Shown here: positions 52,830 to 61,328 of the stretch, piece by piece
How positions within the stretch are numbered: the stretch's first letter is position 1
Layout: each line of letters begins with the position of its first letter
NCBI GenBank assembly: GCA_049323455.1
Contig: JBMONF010000013.1
Span: 82,008-146,007 of the forward strand
Direction: 5' to 3'
From: Hypericibacter sp049323455
GTDB lineage: Bacteria; Pseudomonadota; Alphaproteobacteria; Dongiales; Dongiaceae
DNA: 64,000 nucleotides
The notes under the pieces: generated by a model
Database searches by the model: none
Told to the model about the DNA's origin: nothing
Seen by the model: the letters and a program-made list of their open reading frames with translations, nothing else
Position numbers and translations under genes: made by a program

Positions 52830-53606
52830 ATGCGCCTGCGTGTCCTTCCCGTCGTGCTCTTCATCGGCACCGCCCTGTTCACGCTGCGGATCGGCAGCAT
52901 GTGGCAGGAGGCGACACTCACCGCCGGCCGGCCGTCCGAAGCCCAGACGGCGGCATCCCAGCCGGCAGCGCCCGCCAGCAATGTGCCGGCTGCGCCCGCG
53001 ACGTCCTCGGGCAGCGGCGCGGCGGGCCCGGTTCCCGCCGCCGCGCCGGCACCCGCACCGGTGACACCGTCGGGCCCGGCGCAGCAGACCCTCCTCGGCC
53101 AGCCCCAGGCGTCGTCGAACACGGCCGCGACCGCGACGGAAGCCGCGAGCGCCGGCACGCAGAGCGCGGAGGCCTCGGCCGACAACCCCTTCAATTACAC
53201 CGACAGCGAGATCGAGCTCCTGCAGAGCCTGGCCAAGCGCCGCGACGAGCTCGATCAGCGCGCCGCCGCCCTCGACCAGCGCGAAGCCCTGCTGACGGCG
53301 GCGGAACAGCGCATGGACCAGAAGCTGGCCGAGCTCAAGGCGGTGCAGCAGCAGATCCAGGCCGCGGTGACGCAGCAGCAACAGGCGCAGGAAGCGCAGT
53401 ACAAGAGCCTGGTGAAAACCTACGAGACGATGAAGCCGAAGGACGCTGCGACCATCTTCGATACGCTCGATCTGGATGTGCTGCTCGAGCTGGCCGGGCG
53501 GATGAAGGAAGCCAAGCTGGCCCCTGTGCTTGCCGCCATGGATCCCACCAAGGCTCAGCAAGTGACGGTCGAACTGGCTGCCCGAAAGGCGCCCACGGTT
53601 CGGTAG
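52830..53606 (+). CDS. motE: MotE-like periplasmic motor chaperone (MgtE N-like domain)
   Basis: 258 residues. An N-terminal membrane anchor or signal (RVLPVVLFIGTALFTLRIGSMW), an Ala/Pro linker, a coiled coil (about 130-195, LLQSLAKRRDELDQRAAALDQREALLTAAEQRMDQKL) and a C-terminal MgtE N-terminal-like domain (LVKTYETMKPKDAATIFDTLDLDVLLELAGRMKEAKLAPVLAAMDPTKAQQVTVELA). In rhizobia MotE is a periplasmic chaperone for MotC and motor assembly. Position after fliM and DUF6468 supports a motor role. Confidence 0.85.
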   Translation: MRLRVLPVVLFIGTALFTLRIGSMWQEATLTAGRPSEAQTAASQPAAPASNVPAAPATSSGSGAAGPVPAAAPAPAPVTPSGPAQQTLLGQPQASSNTAATATEAASAGTQSAEASADNPFNYTDSEIELLQSLAKRRDELDQRAAALDQREALLTAAEQRMDQKLAELKAVQQQIQAAVTQQQQAQEAQYKSLVKTYETMKPKDAATIFDTLDLDVLLELAGRMKEAKLAPVLAAMDPTKAQQVTVELAARKAPTVR

Positions 53607-53641
53607 AAACGGCCATAAAACTGCCGTTTTCGAGGCTGTCG

Positions 53642-53657
53642 TTTACGGCGACTTAAC
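53642..53657 (+). promoter_or_regulatory. CtrA-like box upstream of cheY
   Basis: TTTA-CGGCGAC-TTAAC, one mismatch from consensus, 73-88 bases before the cheY start in the 123-base gap after motE. It suggests that cheY-cheZ-motB-like genes can be transcribed separately from fliL-fliM. Confidence 0.6.
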
Positions 53658-53729
53658 CGCCGCCGGATAGCTTCTGATCCAGCCGGTTTGCCGGGTTTTC
53701 GAGGGACTTCAAGTGAGGAAATGGGATCC

Positions 53730-54116
53730 ATGGCCATCGACATGCACATGCCGATCCTGATCGTCGACGACTACAAGACGATGCTGCGGATCATTCGCAA
53801 TCTGCTGAAGCAGCTCGGTTTCGACAATGTCGAGGAAGCGACCGACGGCAGCATGGCGTTGGCCAAGCTGCGCGACAAGAGCTTCAGCCTGGTGATCTCG
53901 GATTGGAACATGGAGCCGATGACCGGCATCCAGCTCCTGCGCGAGGTGCGGGCGGATTCCAAGCTCAAGGAACTGCCCTTCATCATGATCACCGCCGAGA
54001 GCAAGAGCGAGAACGTGATCGCGGCGAAGGAGGCGGGTGTGAGCAACTACATCGTCAAGCCGTTCAACGCCGCGACGCTCAAGCAAAAACTGACGACGAT
54101 CCTGGGCAACTTCTAA
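53730..54116 (+). CDS. cheY: CheY-type single-domain response regulator
   Basis: 128 residues from the ATG at 53730, with GAGGAA upstream (an ATG at 53721 abuts that ribosome site and is less likely). All receiver residues are present: acidic pair in ILIVDDYKTM, acceptor Asp in LVISDWNMEPMTG, Thr in IMITAESKSENV and Lys in YIVKPFNAATL. NMEPMTG and LGFDNVEEA recall the CheY proteins that act on FliM. Followed by cheZ, so probably the motor-binding CheY; the other cheY lies at the window start in the cheB-cheR operon. Confidence 0.95.
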   Translation: MAIDMHMPILIVDDYKTMLRIIRNLLKQLGFDNVEEATDGSMALAKLRDKSFSLVISDWNMEPMTGIQLLREVRADSKLKELPFIMITAESKSENVIAAKEAGVSNYIVKPFNAATLKQKLTTILGNF

Positions 54117-54131
54117 CCTGCGGTGCATGTC

Positions 54132-54791
54132 ATGCCGCGATCGCGTGCCGTCGACAAGGAACTGACCGAGAAGCTCGCCGCGGTCGAGCGCGAGCGCGGC
54201 CTCAAGGAGCTCGATGCGCGCGAGCTGATGGCGCTGGTCGAGGGTATCGTCGCCTCGATGGAGGGTGACCTCTCGCCCGTGAGCATCAAACTCTATGCGG
54301 AGCTGGAGCAGCTTGCCCGTTTCATCCAGAGAGCCAAGGCCGAGATCGCCCAGCTCAGGCCCGACGAGATCCGCGATCAGCATCTGCAGACCGCGACCGA
54401 CGAGCTCGAGGCGATCGTGGGCGCCACCGAGCAGGCCACGCACGGTATCCTGGGCGCCGTCGAGCAGATCGAGAACCTGACCTCCGAGATGACGCCCGAG
54501 CTGGCCGACAAGGTCACCGAGGCGGTGACAAAGGTTTACGAGGCCTGCAACTTCCAGGACATCACGGGCCAGCGCATCTCCAAGGTGGTGAAGGCCCTGC
54601 AGCACATCGAAGCGAAGGTGGACGCGCTGTTGTCCGCTTTCGGCGACGAGATCGCCAAGCATCGCAAGGAAGCGGCGGCGCCTGGGCCCGAGACGGCGCC
54701 CAGCGACGGCGATCTTCTCAACGGACCTCAGCTTCCGCAGGACGCGAAGCGCCAGGCCGACATCGACGCTCTCTTTGCCAGCCTCGGCTGA
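54132..54791 (+). CDS. cheZ: CheZ, CheY-P phosphatase
   Basis: 219 residues from the ATG at 54132 (an in-frame GTG at 54123 is possible; neither has a strong ribosome site). A long helical hairpin contains the catalytic signature EACNFQDITGQRISKVVKALQHIE with the Gln that attacks CheY-P, and the C-terminal peptide QADIDALFASLG is the CheY-docking helix. CheZ removes the phosphate from CheY to end the signal. Directly downstream of cheY. It slightly overlaps a possible TTG start of the next gene. Confidence 0.92.
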   Translation: MPRSRAVDKELTEKLAAVERERGLKELDARELMALVEGIVASMEGDLSPVSIKLYAELEQLARFIQRAKAEIAQLRPDEIRDQHLQTATDELEAIVGATEQATHGILGAVEQIENLTSEMTPELADKVTEAVTKVYEACNFQDITGQRISKVVKALQHIEAKVDALLSAFGDEIAKHRKEAAAPGPETAPSDGDLLNGPQLPQDAKRQADIDALFASLG

Positions 54792-54813
54792 CAGCTGGGC
54801 CCGGCTGACGTCG

Positions 54814-55440
54814 GTGCCGGAGCCGGTGAACCGGGGCGACGGCAACCTCGTGGGGTTGCTCGCGCTGCAATTCCTGCTGCTCGCTTTTTTCATACTCCTC
54901 ACCAGCGTGACGCATGTGGAGCTCGATCGCGCGCGTCCGGTGATGGAGAGCTTGGCCGAGCAGTTCGCGGGCGTGCTCGACGAGGGGCCGCGCGCCGACC
55001 TGGACGGGGCGGCTGCCATTGGCGACGTTCGTCTGCTGCGCGATCGCATTCAGGCGCTTCTCGCCAACGCCCTGCCGCTCGCCCGCGTCCGTCAGGCCCG
55101 GGAATCCGATCGGCTCCTGATCGAGCTGCCGCTCGACGGCTTTTTCGAACGGGGCGAGACGAGCCTGGGCCCGCTGGCACGAGCGCGGCTCGCGCGGCTG
55201 CTGGATGCCGTGCGGGAGGGGATGGGAGCCGCGCCTTATCGGATCGGGCTCGCGGTTCCGACCGGTGACGGAGCAGTCCTTCGGGCCGCGGCTCTGGCGG
55301 CCGGCATGATCGATGCCGGCGTTCGCAGCGATCGTCTCTCGCTGTCGCTCGACCGCCGAGCGGCGGCGCAGAGCCTCGTCTTCACGCTTCTGCCCGGCGA
55401 TGTCTCCGGGCCGAAACCGGCTGCGGGAGGCTCACGATGA
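54814..55440 (+). CDS. MotB-like protein 1, lacking the proton-channel Asp
   Basis: About 208 residues if started at the GTG at 54814 (TTG 54775 and GTG 54826 are alternatives). One membrane helix near the N-terminus (GNLVGLLALQFLLLAFFILLTSVTHVELDR) aligns with the MotB helix of the next gene through the LLL-x-FF core, but the position of the essential Asp is Ala. The periplasmic part (about 70-200) has two alpha/beta stretches like a reduced OmpA/MotB-C fold (DRLLIELPLDGFFERGETSLGPLARARLARLLDAV) without clear peptidoglycan-binding residues. Its end overlaps the second motB-like gene by 4 bases. Possibly a non-conducting heterodimer partner. Confidence 0.65.
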   Translation: MPEPVNRGDGNLVGLLALQFLLLAFFILLTSVTHVELDRARPVMESLAEQFAGVLDEGPRADLDGAAAIGDVRLLRDRIQALLANALPLARVRQARESDRLLIELPLDGFFERGETSLGPLARARLARLLDAVREGMGAAPYRIGLAVPTGDGAVLRAAALAAGMIDAGVRSDRLSLSLDRRAAAQSLVFTLLPGDVSGPKPAAGGSR

Positions 55441-56096
55441 TCGGCCTCCTTCGTTTGATGGCGCCCGCCGGGAGCGGGCATCGTCCGATCGCCATGCCCT
55501 GGCTTATCACGCTTGCGGATCTCGTGAGCCTGTTGCTGTGCTTCTTCGTCATGCTGTTCGCCATGTCGCGGGTCGAAGCCAGCCGCTGGGAGCGGGTCTT
55601 CGGCGTCGCCGTCCGCGACGAGGTGCCGATGTCGGCCGAGCCGCAAGGCGATCGTGACGCGGCCCGCAACGCCGCGGCGGCGCCCGAGGCGCGCGACGCA
55701 AACTATCTGCTGGCGCTCATCGCCGAGCGCGTTGCCCGCGCCGCGCTGCCCATTCCGGTGACGGTTTCCCGCGCGCCGGAGGGGGTGGTTCTGGCCATGC
55801 CGGCGGCGGCACTGTTCCCATCGAGGCCCGGTCGCAGGGTGGGAGCGGCGGCCGAGCGTCTGGCGCCGTTGGCCGCATTGCTGTCATCGGTTCCGAACAG
55901 GATCGCCATTGCCGTGTCGGCCCCCGATGCGCGCGAGGCCGAAGCCTGGCGACGGGCGCTGGCGCGGGGGCAGGCCGCCGCCGACGCGATGGCGAACGCC
56001 GGGCTCGACCGCATCGAGACCGTCGAGGTTCGGTCCTTCGGCCCCGGCAAGCCGCAGGTGGCCGTCCTGGTGCTGGATCGCGAGGGCGCGCCATGA
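55437..56096 (+). CDS. motB: MotB-like protein 2, stator subunit with channel Asp
   Basis: 219 residues. PWLITLADLVSLLLCFFVMLFAMSRVEASRWE is the MotB membrane helix, with Asp28 at the position of the E. coli MotB proton-carrying Asp32, followed by a plug-like segment. The periplasmic OmpA-like part is short and weak (VVLAMPAAALFPSRPGRRVGAAAERLAPLAALL, then RRALARGQAAADAMANAGL). It starts 4 bases inside the upstream paralogue and overlaps the next gene by 4 bases. The partner MotA is encoded 40 kb away at 14625. Confidence 0.82.
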   Translation: MIGLLRLMAPAGSGHRPIAMPWLITLADLVSLLLCFFVMLFAMSRVEASRWERVFGVAVRDEVPMSAEPQGDRDAARNAAAAPEARDANYLLALIAERVARAALPIPVTVSRAPEGVVLAMPAAALFPSRPGRRVGAAAERLAPLAALLSSVPNRIAIAVSAPDAREAEAWRRALARGQAAADAMANAGLDRIETVEVRSFGPGKPQVAVLVLDREGAP

Positions 56097-59000
56097 CCGG
56101 GCCGCGCGGTTTCTGCCACATCGCATTCCTGTCGGCCCTTCTTCTGGCTGCAGCCGCCACCATGTCCGTGAGCTCGGCCGCGGGCACAGACGAATCGGTG
56201 CGCGCGCGCGGCTGGGTTCACCGTGACGAGGGCTTCGCCCGGCTGGTGTTCGACTGGGCCACGCCGGTCGGTTACAGCGCGAGGATAGAAGGCAAGAAGC
56301 TGATCGTGGAATTCGACCGGCCGGCGAGTTACGCGCTCGACCGGGCGCTGCGTTTGCTGTCGCCTTACGTGGCGGGCATTGCCGAGCAGAGCGAGCGGCG
56401 CCTGGTGTTCGATCTGACCCAGCCCTGGCGCCTCAAGAGCTTCGTCGACGGAACCCATGTGGCGATTGATCTTCTCGGCGCGCCGAAAGCGCCGACGGCC
56501 ATGTCGGTGCAACCGGCACGATCCACGACGAGCGCAGCTTCCATCGCCGCGGCGCCTGCTGCGCCTACGGTGCCGCCGGCAGGCTCGGTTTCGCCCGCAG
56601 CCGCGCCCTTCGTGGCGCTCAGGGTCGGCGAGCATGACGGCTTCACGCGGCTGGTGTTCGATTGGCCGGCCCCGTCGCCTTACCGCATCGAGCGGCAAGG
56701 CGACGAAGCGCGCATCCTCTTCGATGCGCCGGCGCGTCTCGGCCTCGATGCGGCAGTCAAGCGGCTGCCGCCTCCGATCCGCGATCTGCGTGCAGAGGGG
56801 AGCGAGGGCAAGCCGGCGCTGGTCGTAGAGCTGGCGCCCGGTACGAGGATCAAGGATTTCCAGGACGGCCCTCGGCTTGTGCTCGATCTTTCGGGCGCCG
56901 TTGCCCCATCGACGGCGGCTGCGGTCCCGGATGGCGCATCGGGCGCGCCCATGCCCGACCTCGCCGATCCGGCCTCGATAGCCCTGGCCGCGGCCCCGGG
57001 CGCGTCTGCTGCGCAGCCGGCAGCGACGACCTCGTCGCCGGCAAATATGCCGCCCCCGTCGCCGGCCCCTGCAACCTCGACGGGGAGCGGCGATGGCGCA
57101 GCCGACAGTGCCGGCAAGCCGCTGAATGTGCTGCCCGCCAACGCGATGACGGCGGCCGATCTCCTGGCGGGCGCCTCGGCCGCGCAGCCGGCCGGAGCCG
57201 GCACGAGGCCCGCTCGCGTCACGGCACCGGGAATCCCGGCAGGCGATCCGAATGCCCCCTCGCTCGCCGTCGGCATCGAGCAGGGCGCGGAAGGTCCGTC
57301 GCTCAAATTCCCTTGGGCGGAGCCGACGGGGCTCGCGGCCTTCCGACGTGCCGGTGCGCTGTGGCTGGTTTTCGACCGCCCGGCGCGCTTCGATCTGTCG
57401 GCGCTGGCCGGGCTCGATCCGGCGTCGCTGGGCTCGGTGTCGGTCGTGCCGGGCGCCGTTGCCGCGCTTCGCCTGACCGATCTTGGCGATCTCGCCGCCC
57501 TGCCGCGGCGCGACGGCAATGGCTGGGTGGTGGATTTCCAACCGCGGGCCGAAGGGCCGAAGGACGACATCCCCGTAACGCCGGACCTCGCAGCCTCGCC
57601 GCCGCGCCTTCTGCTCCAGACCGTGACGGCCGGCGATGCACTCCCCGTGACCGATCCCGAGGTCGGCGATACGCTGCTCGTGGTCGGCATGGCCGAGCCC
57701 GGCAAAGGCGTCGCCGAGGCCAAGGCCTGGCCGGCCTTCCGCCTGCTGCCGACCATTCAAGGCATTGCCGTCGAGCCGCGCCAGGACGGCGTGCAGGTGG
57801 CGCGGACGGCCGACGGCATCGCCGTGCTGGCAGGCATCGATGCCGACCCGGCCGCGGCCCCGCCTCGAGCCGAGGTTCCAGTCGCGGAGGGCGCCAATGC
57901 GCAAGAGAGCGCTCCCGCCGCCACCGACCGGTTGTTCGATCTGCCGGCCTGGCGGCGCGAGAACGAGGGCGATTTCGCCAAGGTGGAGGCTCGTCTCCAG
58001 GCAGCGATCCAGAACGCGCCGGAAGAGGCGCGGGAGCTTCCCCGCATCGATCTCGCCCGCTTCTATTTCGCCCATGGCCGCGCCGCCGAGGCCGGCGGCC
58101 TGGTCGATCTCATCGCGGCCAGCCGCAACGAGCCGCTGCTCGATCCCGAGCTCCTGCTGATCCGCGGCGCCGCCGCCTTCCTCACCAACGATCCGGTCGC
58201 GGCCGATCGGGCGCTGGGACAGCCCGCCCTCGATGGCGAGATCGAGGCCGAGCCCTGGCGCGGCGCCGTGGCGGCGCTCAAGGGGGATTGGGAGACGGCT
58301 GCGGCGCTGTTCCGGGACAGCGCGCCGCTGGTGGCCGACTATCCGCAGGCCGCGCGCTTCCGGTTGGCGGCGCTGGCTGCCGAGGCGGCGATCGAGACGC
58401 TGGATCCGGTCGGCGCCGACGACTGGATCGAGCGGCTCAAGGCCGACAAGCCGACGCCGGCGCAGACGGCGCAGATCGCTTTTCTCGAAGGGCTGTCGGC
58501 GCGCCGCCAAGGCCGCGTCGAGGAGGCGCGCACGGCTTGGGGCACGGTCGGCCCGGAGGCGGACCCCGATACCGTCCAGCGCACCGAGTTCGCCCGCGTC
58601 GATCTCGATCTGGAGACCCATCAGATCGCCGACGCCGATGCGATCAAGCGGCTCGAGGCGCTGCGTTTCGGCGCGCGCGGCAGCCTGCTGGAGTTCCCGC
58701 TGCTGCGCCGGCTGGGCGATCTCTATCTCGCCGGCGGCAAGCCGCGCGAAGGCCTGACCCTGCTGCGCCAGCTCGCCACCGCCTATCCGCGCCATCGCGA
58801 TGTCGGCGCCGCGATGGCCGAGATGACGAACGGCTTCCGCGATGCCTTCCTCGGGCCGAACGCCAAGTCTCTGACGCCGCTCGAAGCGGTGGCGCTCTAT
58901 GACGAGTTCCGCGAGCTGACGCCAGCCGGTGCCGAGGGCAGCAAGGTAGCGCTCGCGGTCGCCGACCGCATGATCGAGGTCGATCTGCTCGGCCGTGCGG

Positions 59001-59686
59001 CCGAGCTCTTGGAGGATCAGGTGCGCCATCGCCTGACCGGCGCCGACAAGGCGGAGGCCGGCGCGCGCCTCGCCGCCATCCGCCTCCTCGACGATCATCC
59101 GGAGAAGGCGCTGGCGGCGCTGGCCGAGAGCAGCGTGCCCGATCCGACCCCGCCGCTCGCGGCCGAGCGGCGCCGGCTCGAGGCCGAGGCGCTGCATCGC
59201 GCCGGGCGCAGCCTCGAGGCGTTGACATTGCTCGCGAGCGACAGCGACCTCGAGGCCGGCAAGCTCAAGGCGCGCATCTTCTGGGAGCTCAGGGAGTGGG
59301 GCCAGGCCGCCGATGCCTTCGACGGCCTGTTGGCGAGCGCCGATCCACAGAAGCTGACGCCCGAAGAGGCGCAGTGGGTGCTGGGCGATGCGATCGCGCT
59401 GGCGCTCGGCGGCGATCCGTTCGCGCTGGCCGGGCTCAAGCAGCGGTTCGGCGCCGCCATGAAGGAGACGGCCCAGGCCGAGCCCTTCGCGCTCCTGACC
59501 GACCCCGAGAGCGACGGCAACACCCTGCTCGCCCAGAAGCTCGCCTCGGTGGCGCGCTTCGAGAGCTTCCTGTCGGACTATCGCGCCAAGCTTCAGGCCG
59601 GTGCGGCTGCGGCGGACCTGATCGGGACCGATCCCGCGCCCGCGGATGCGCCGGTCCAGATCGCCGCCCCCGGCGCCGGCGGGTGA
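56093..59686 (+). CDS. Giant periplasmic TPR-containing protein linked to the motB-like pair
   Basis: 1197 residues. A signal peptide (1-31, FLSALLLAAAATMSVSSAAG) is followed by three related beta-rich modules at about 35-130, 173-275 and 385-475, sharing (F/L)xRLVFDWxxPxxY and a later (L/I)xFDxPAR core. Pro/Ala-rich linkers separate them. From about 615 to 1170 it is helical with TPR-like repeats (LARFYFAHGRAAEAGGLVDLI, LAGGKPREGLTLLRQLATAYPRHRDV, ALHRAGRSLEALTLL). No enzyme motif was seen. The start overlaps the motB-like stop by 4 bases (ATGA), so it is probably co-translated. A stator or motor scaffold is plausible but unproven. Confidence 0.75.
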   Translation: MTGPRGFCHIAFLSALLLAAAATMSVSSAAGTDESVRARGWVHRDEGFARLVFDWATPVGYSARIEGKKLIVEFDRPASYALDRALRLLSPYVAGIAEQSERRLVFDLTQPWRLKSFVDGTHVAIDLLGAPKAPTAMSVQPARSTTSAASIAAAPAAPTVPPAGSVSPAAAPFVALRVGEHDGFTRLVFDWPAPSPYRIERQGDEARILFDAPARLGLDAAVKRLPPPIRDLRAEGSEGKPALVVELAPGTRIKDFQDGPRLVLDLSGAVAPSTAAAVPDGASGAPMPDLADPASIALAAAPGASAAQPAATTSSPANMPPPSPAPATSTGSGDGAADSAGKPLNVLPANAMTAADLLAGASAAQPAGAGTRPARVTAPGIPAGDPNAPSLAVGIEQGAEGPSLKFPWAEPTGLAAFRRAGALWLVFDRPARFDLSALAGLDPASLGSVSVVPGAVAALRLTDLGDLAALPRRDGNGWVVDFQPRAEGPKDDIPVTPDLAASPPRLLLQTVTAGDALPVTDPEVGDTLLVVGMAEPGKGVAEAKAWPAFRLLPTIQGIAVEPRQDGVQVARTADGIAVLAGIDADPAAAPPRAEVPVAEGANAQESAPAATDRLFDLPAWRRENEGDFAKVEARLQAAIQNAPEEARELPRIDLARFYFAHGRAAEAGGLVDLIAASRNEPLLDPELLLIRGAAAFLTNDPVAADRALGQPALDGEIEAEPWRGAVAALKGDWETAAALFRDSAPLVADYPQAARFRLAALAAEAAIETLDPVGADDWIERLKADKPTPAQTAQIAFLEGLSARRQGRVEEARTAWGTVGPEADPDTVQRTEFARVDLDLETHQIADADAIKRLEALRFGARGSLLEFPLLRRLGDLYLAGGKPREGLTLLRQLATAYPRHRDVGAAMAEMTNGFRDAFLGPNAKSLTPLEAVALYDEFRELTPAGAEGSKVALAVADRMIEVDLLGRAAELLEDQVRHRLTGADKAEAGARLAAIRLLDDHPEKALAALAESSVPDPTPPLAAERRRLEAEALHRAGRSLEALTLLASDSDLEAGKLKARIFWELREWGQAADAFDGLLASADPQKLTPEEAQWVLGDAIALALGGDPFALAGLKQRFGAAMKETAQAEPFALLTDPESDGNTLLAQKLASVARFESFLSDYRAKLQAGAAAADLIGTDPAPADAPVQIAAPGAGG

Positions 59687-59849
59687 GCGCGGCTTCGCCG
59701 ACACGTCGCCCCTGTCCCTTACAGGCTGCCGTCTCAGAGCGTGATACAGGCCCCATCCTTCGAGAGGGCTCGAAGATCAGGCCTTCCTGCCGGGCTAGCC
59801 ATCGGCCGTACCCGGCCGGGTGGCGCGTCAAGCCGGATCCGGCGCGCTT

Positions 59850-60626
59850 TCAGCCGCCGCCGAAGCTGCGGACCAGCGAGCCCGCGACCAGATACCAGCC
59901 GTCCACCAGCACGAAGAAGATCAGCTTGAAGGGCAGCGACACCGTCACCGGCGGCAGCATCATCATGCCCATCGACATCAGGATGGAGGACACCACCATG
60001 TCGATGATGAGAAAGGGCACGAACAAGAGGAAGCCGATCTCGAAGGCGCGCCTGAGCTCGCTGATCATGAAGGCGGGAATGAGCGCCGTCAGCGGCGCTT
60101 GGGCCGCCGGCGTGTTGGGGTCGGCCTTGGCGATGTCGAGGAACAGCATCAGGTCCTGCTCGCGCACCTGGGTCAGCATGAAGTCGCGGAACGGCCCGAC
60201 GCTGCGGTCGAAGGCGGCGGCCTCGTCGATCTCGCCGCGGATGTAGGGCGCGATGCCGTCGCTGTAGGCGCGCTCGAAGGTGGGCGCCATGATCGCCGCC
60301 GTGAGGAACAGCGCCAGGCTGATCAGCACCATGTTGGGCGGCGTCTGCTGGATGCCGAGCGCGCTTCTCAGGAAGGAGAGCGCCACGACGATGCGGGTGA
60401 AGGAGGTCACCATCACCAGGATGCCGGGCGCCAGGCTCAGCACCGTGACGAGGGCGACGATCTGCAGGATCTGGGCGGTGGCCGTGCCGCCGCCGCCGAG
60501 GTCGAGCGTCAGGCTCTGCGGGAAGGCCGGCGTGGCCAAGAGCGCCGTGGCCGCGCCGATCGCGACCGCGAGCCAGCGCGGCAAGCCTCGGCGCGGGCGC
60601 CGGAAGATGCGCCGCGGCGGCGTCAC
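59850..60626 (-). CDS. fliP: FliP, export gate membrane protein
   Basis: 258 residues with a GTG start overlapping the fliO stop (GTGA). A signal-like N-terminus (WLAVAIGAATALLATPAFP) is followed by four membrane helices. VLSLAPGILVMVTSFTRIVVALSFLRSALGIQQTPPN and FLLFVPFLIIDMVVSSILMSMGMMMLPPVTVSLPFKLIFFVLVDGW are the FliP signatures. It forms the core of the export channel with FliQ and FliR. fliQ is on the opposite strand at 63554. Confidence 0.98.
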   Translation of the reverse strand: MTPPRRIFRRPRRGLPRWLAVAIGAATALLATPAFPQSLTLDLGGGGTATAQILQIVALVTVLSLAPGILVMVTSFTRIVVALSFLRSALGIQQTPPNMVLISLALFLTAAIMAPTFERAYSDGIAPYIRGEIDEAAAFDRSVGPFRDFMLTQVREQDLMLFLDIAKADPNTPAAQAPLTALIPAFMISELRRAFEIGFLLFVPFLIIDMVVSSILMSMGMMMLPPVTVSLPFKLIFFVLVDGWYLVAGSLVRSFGGG

Positions 60627-61027
60627 GATCGCTCTCCTGGTGGCACCGGGGCGCTCGGCGCGCCGCCGCTGTCGCCGGGCGCGATGCCGGCCTCGATCAC
60701 CAGGTCGTTGGGCCCGCCGACCAGAAGCAAATGCTCGGTATCGTCGCGGCGCACCAGCAGCAGGCGCCTGCGGCCGTCGAGAGCGAGGGCGGCCGAAACG
60801 GCGAGGCGTTTCTGCGCGCCCTTGGGCGGGATCAGCCCGCCGAACCCGAAGCGCTTGAGCGCGAAGGCGGCCAACGCGATCAGCGCCAGCACACCGGCGA
60901 GCGCCAGGACGAAGCGGAGGTAAACCGAGAGATCCAAGACCGTGTCGCGGGTGATCGGGACGATGCGACGGGCGTCAGCGTCCGCGCGCGCCGGCGCTCG
61001 AGGCGCCCGGCAGAGGCGCGTTGCCAT
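60623..61027 (-). CDS. fliO: FliO, export gate assembly protein
   Basis: About 134 residues from the ATG at 61027; a later TTG at 60937 would give a shorter form beginning just before the membrane helix. One membrane helix (YLRFVLALAGVLALIALAAFALKRFGF) is followed by a small cytoplasmic domain with LAVSAALALDGRRRLLLVRRDDTEHLLLVGGPNDLVIEAG, the FliO core. It helps FliP assemble. Overlaps fliP by 4 bases. The start overlaps the previous gene, so it is uncertain. Confidence 0.85.
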   Translation of the reverse strand: MATRLCRAPRAPARADADARRIVPITRDTVLDLSVYLRFVLALAGVLALIALAAFALKRFGFGGLIPPKGAQKRLAVSAALALDGRRRLLLVRRDDTEHLLLVGGPNDLVIEAGIAPGDSGGAPSAPVPPGERS

Positions 61028-61325
61028 AGGCCGTGGTGGCGCGGCGGCGCTGCGTCGCAGCACCGATCTCGCGCATGGTGGCGTCGCGGCTGGCCTTGAG
61101 CTCGGCCTCGAGACGGTTGAGCTCGTCGACCAGCGCCACGAAGGCCGCGCGCAAGGTTTCGCGCTCGGGGCCGGCGACGGTTTCGAGCCGCGCGCACAGC
61201 GCCTCGCAGCGCGCCTCCAGCGGTGTCAGATCGAGCAGCTCGCCAGCCTTGAGATGGCGGCGGGCGGCCTCGGCGATGCCGGTCAAATAGCAGAGCTCGC
61301 CGACGAGTGCGGGCGTGTCGGTCAT
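60975..61325 (-). CDS. Small helical protein of unknown function in the fliO operon
   Basis: 116 residues, predicted almost wholly helical: GELCYLTGIAEAARRHLKAGELLDLTPLEARCEALCARLETV, then RETLRAAFVALVDELNRLEAELKASRDATMREI, with a short disordered Arg/Gly-rich tail. Size and helical hairpin resemble FliT- or FlgN-type export chaperones, but I see no diagnostic motif. It is placed 3 bases after the FlhB-like gene and just before fliO. Confidence 0.6.
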   Translation of the reverse strand: MTDTPALVGELCYLTGIAEAARRHLKAGELLDLTPLEARCEALCARLETVAGPERETLRAAFVALVDELNRLEAELKASRDATMREIGAATQRRRATTAYGNAPLPGASSAGARGR

Positions 61326-61328
61326 GGG

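Noticed and set aside
53601..53622. FlbD-type inverted repeat before cheY (ACGGCC ... TGCCGT)
   Set aside because: The arms are spaced by 7-9 bases, not 5, and no sigma-54 element follows; treated as chance.
55703..59704. Very long open frame on the minus strand (about 1330 codons) opposite the giant TPR protein
   Set aside because: Its translation has no recognisable domain and shadow-type composition; the plus-strand gene has a signal peptide, repeats and 4-base coupling to motB.
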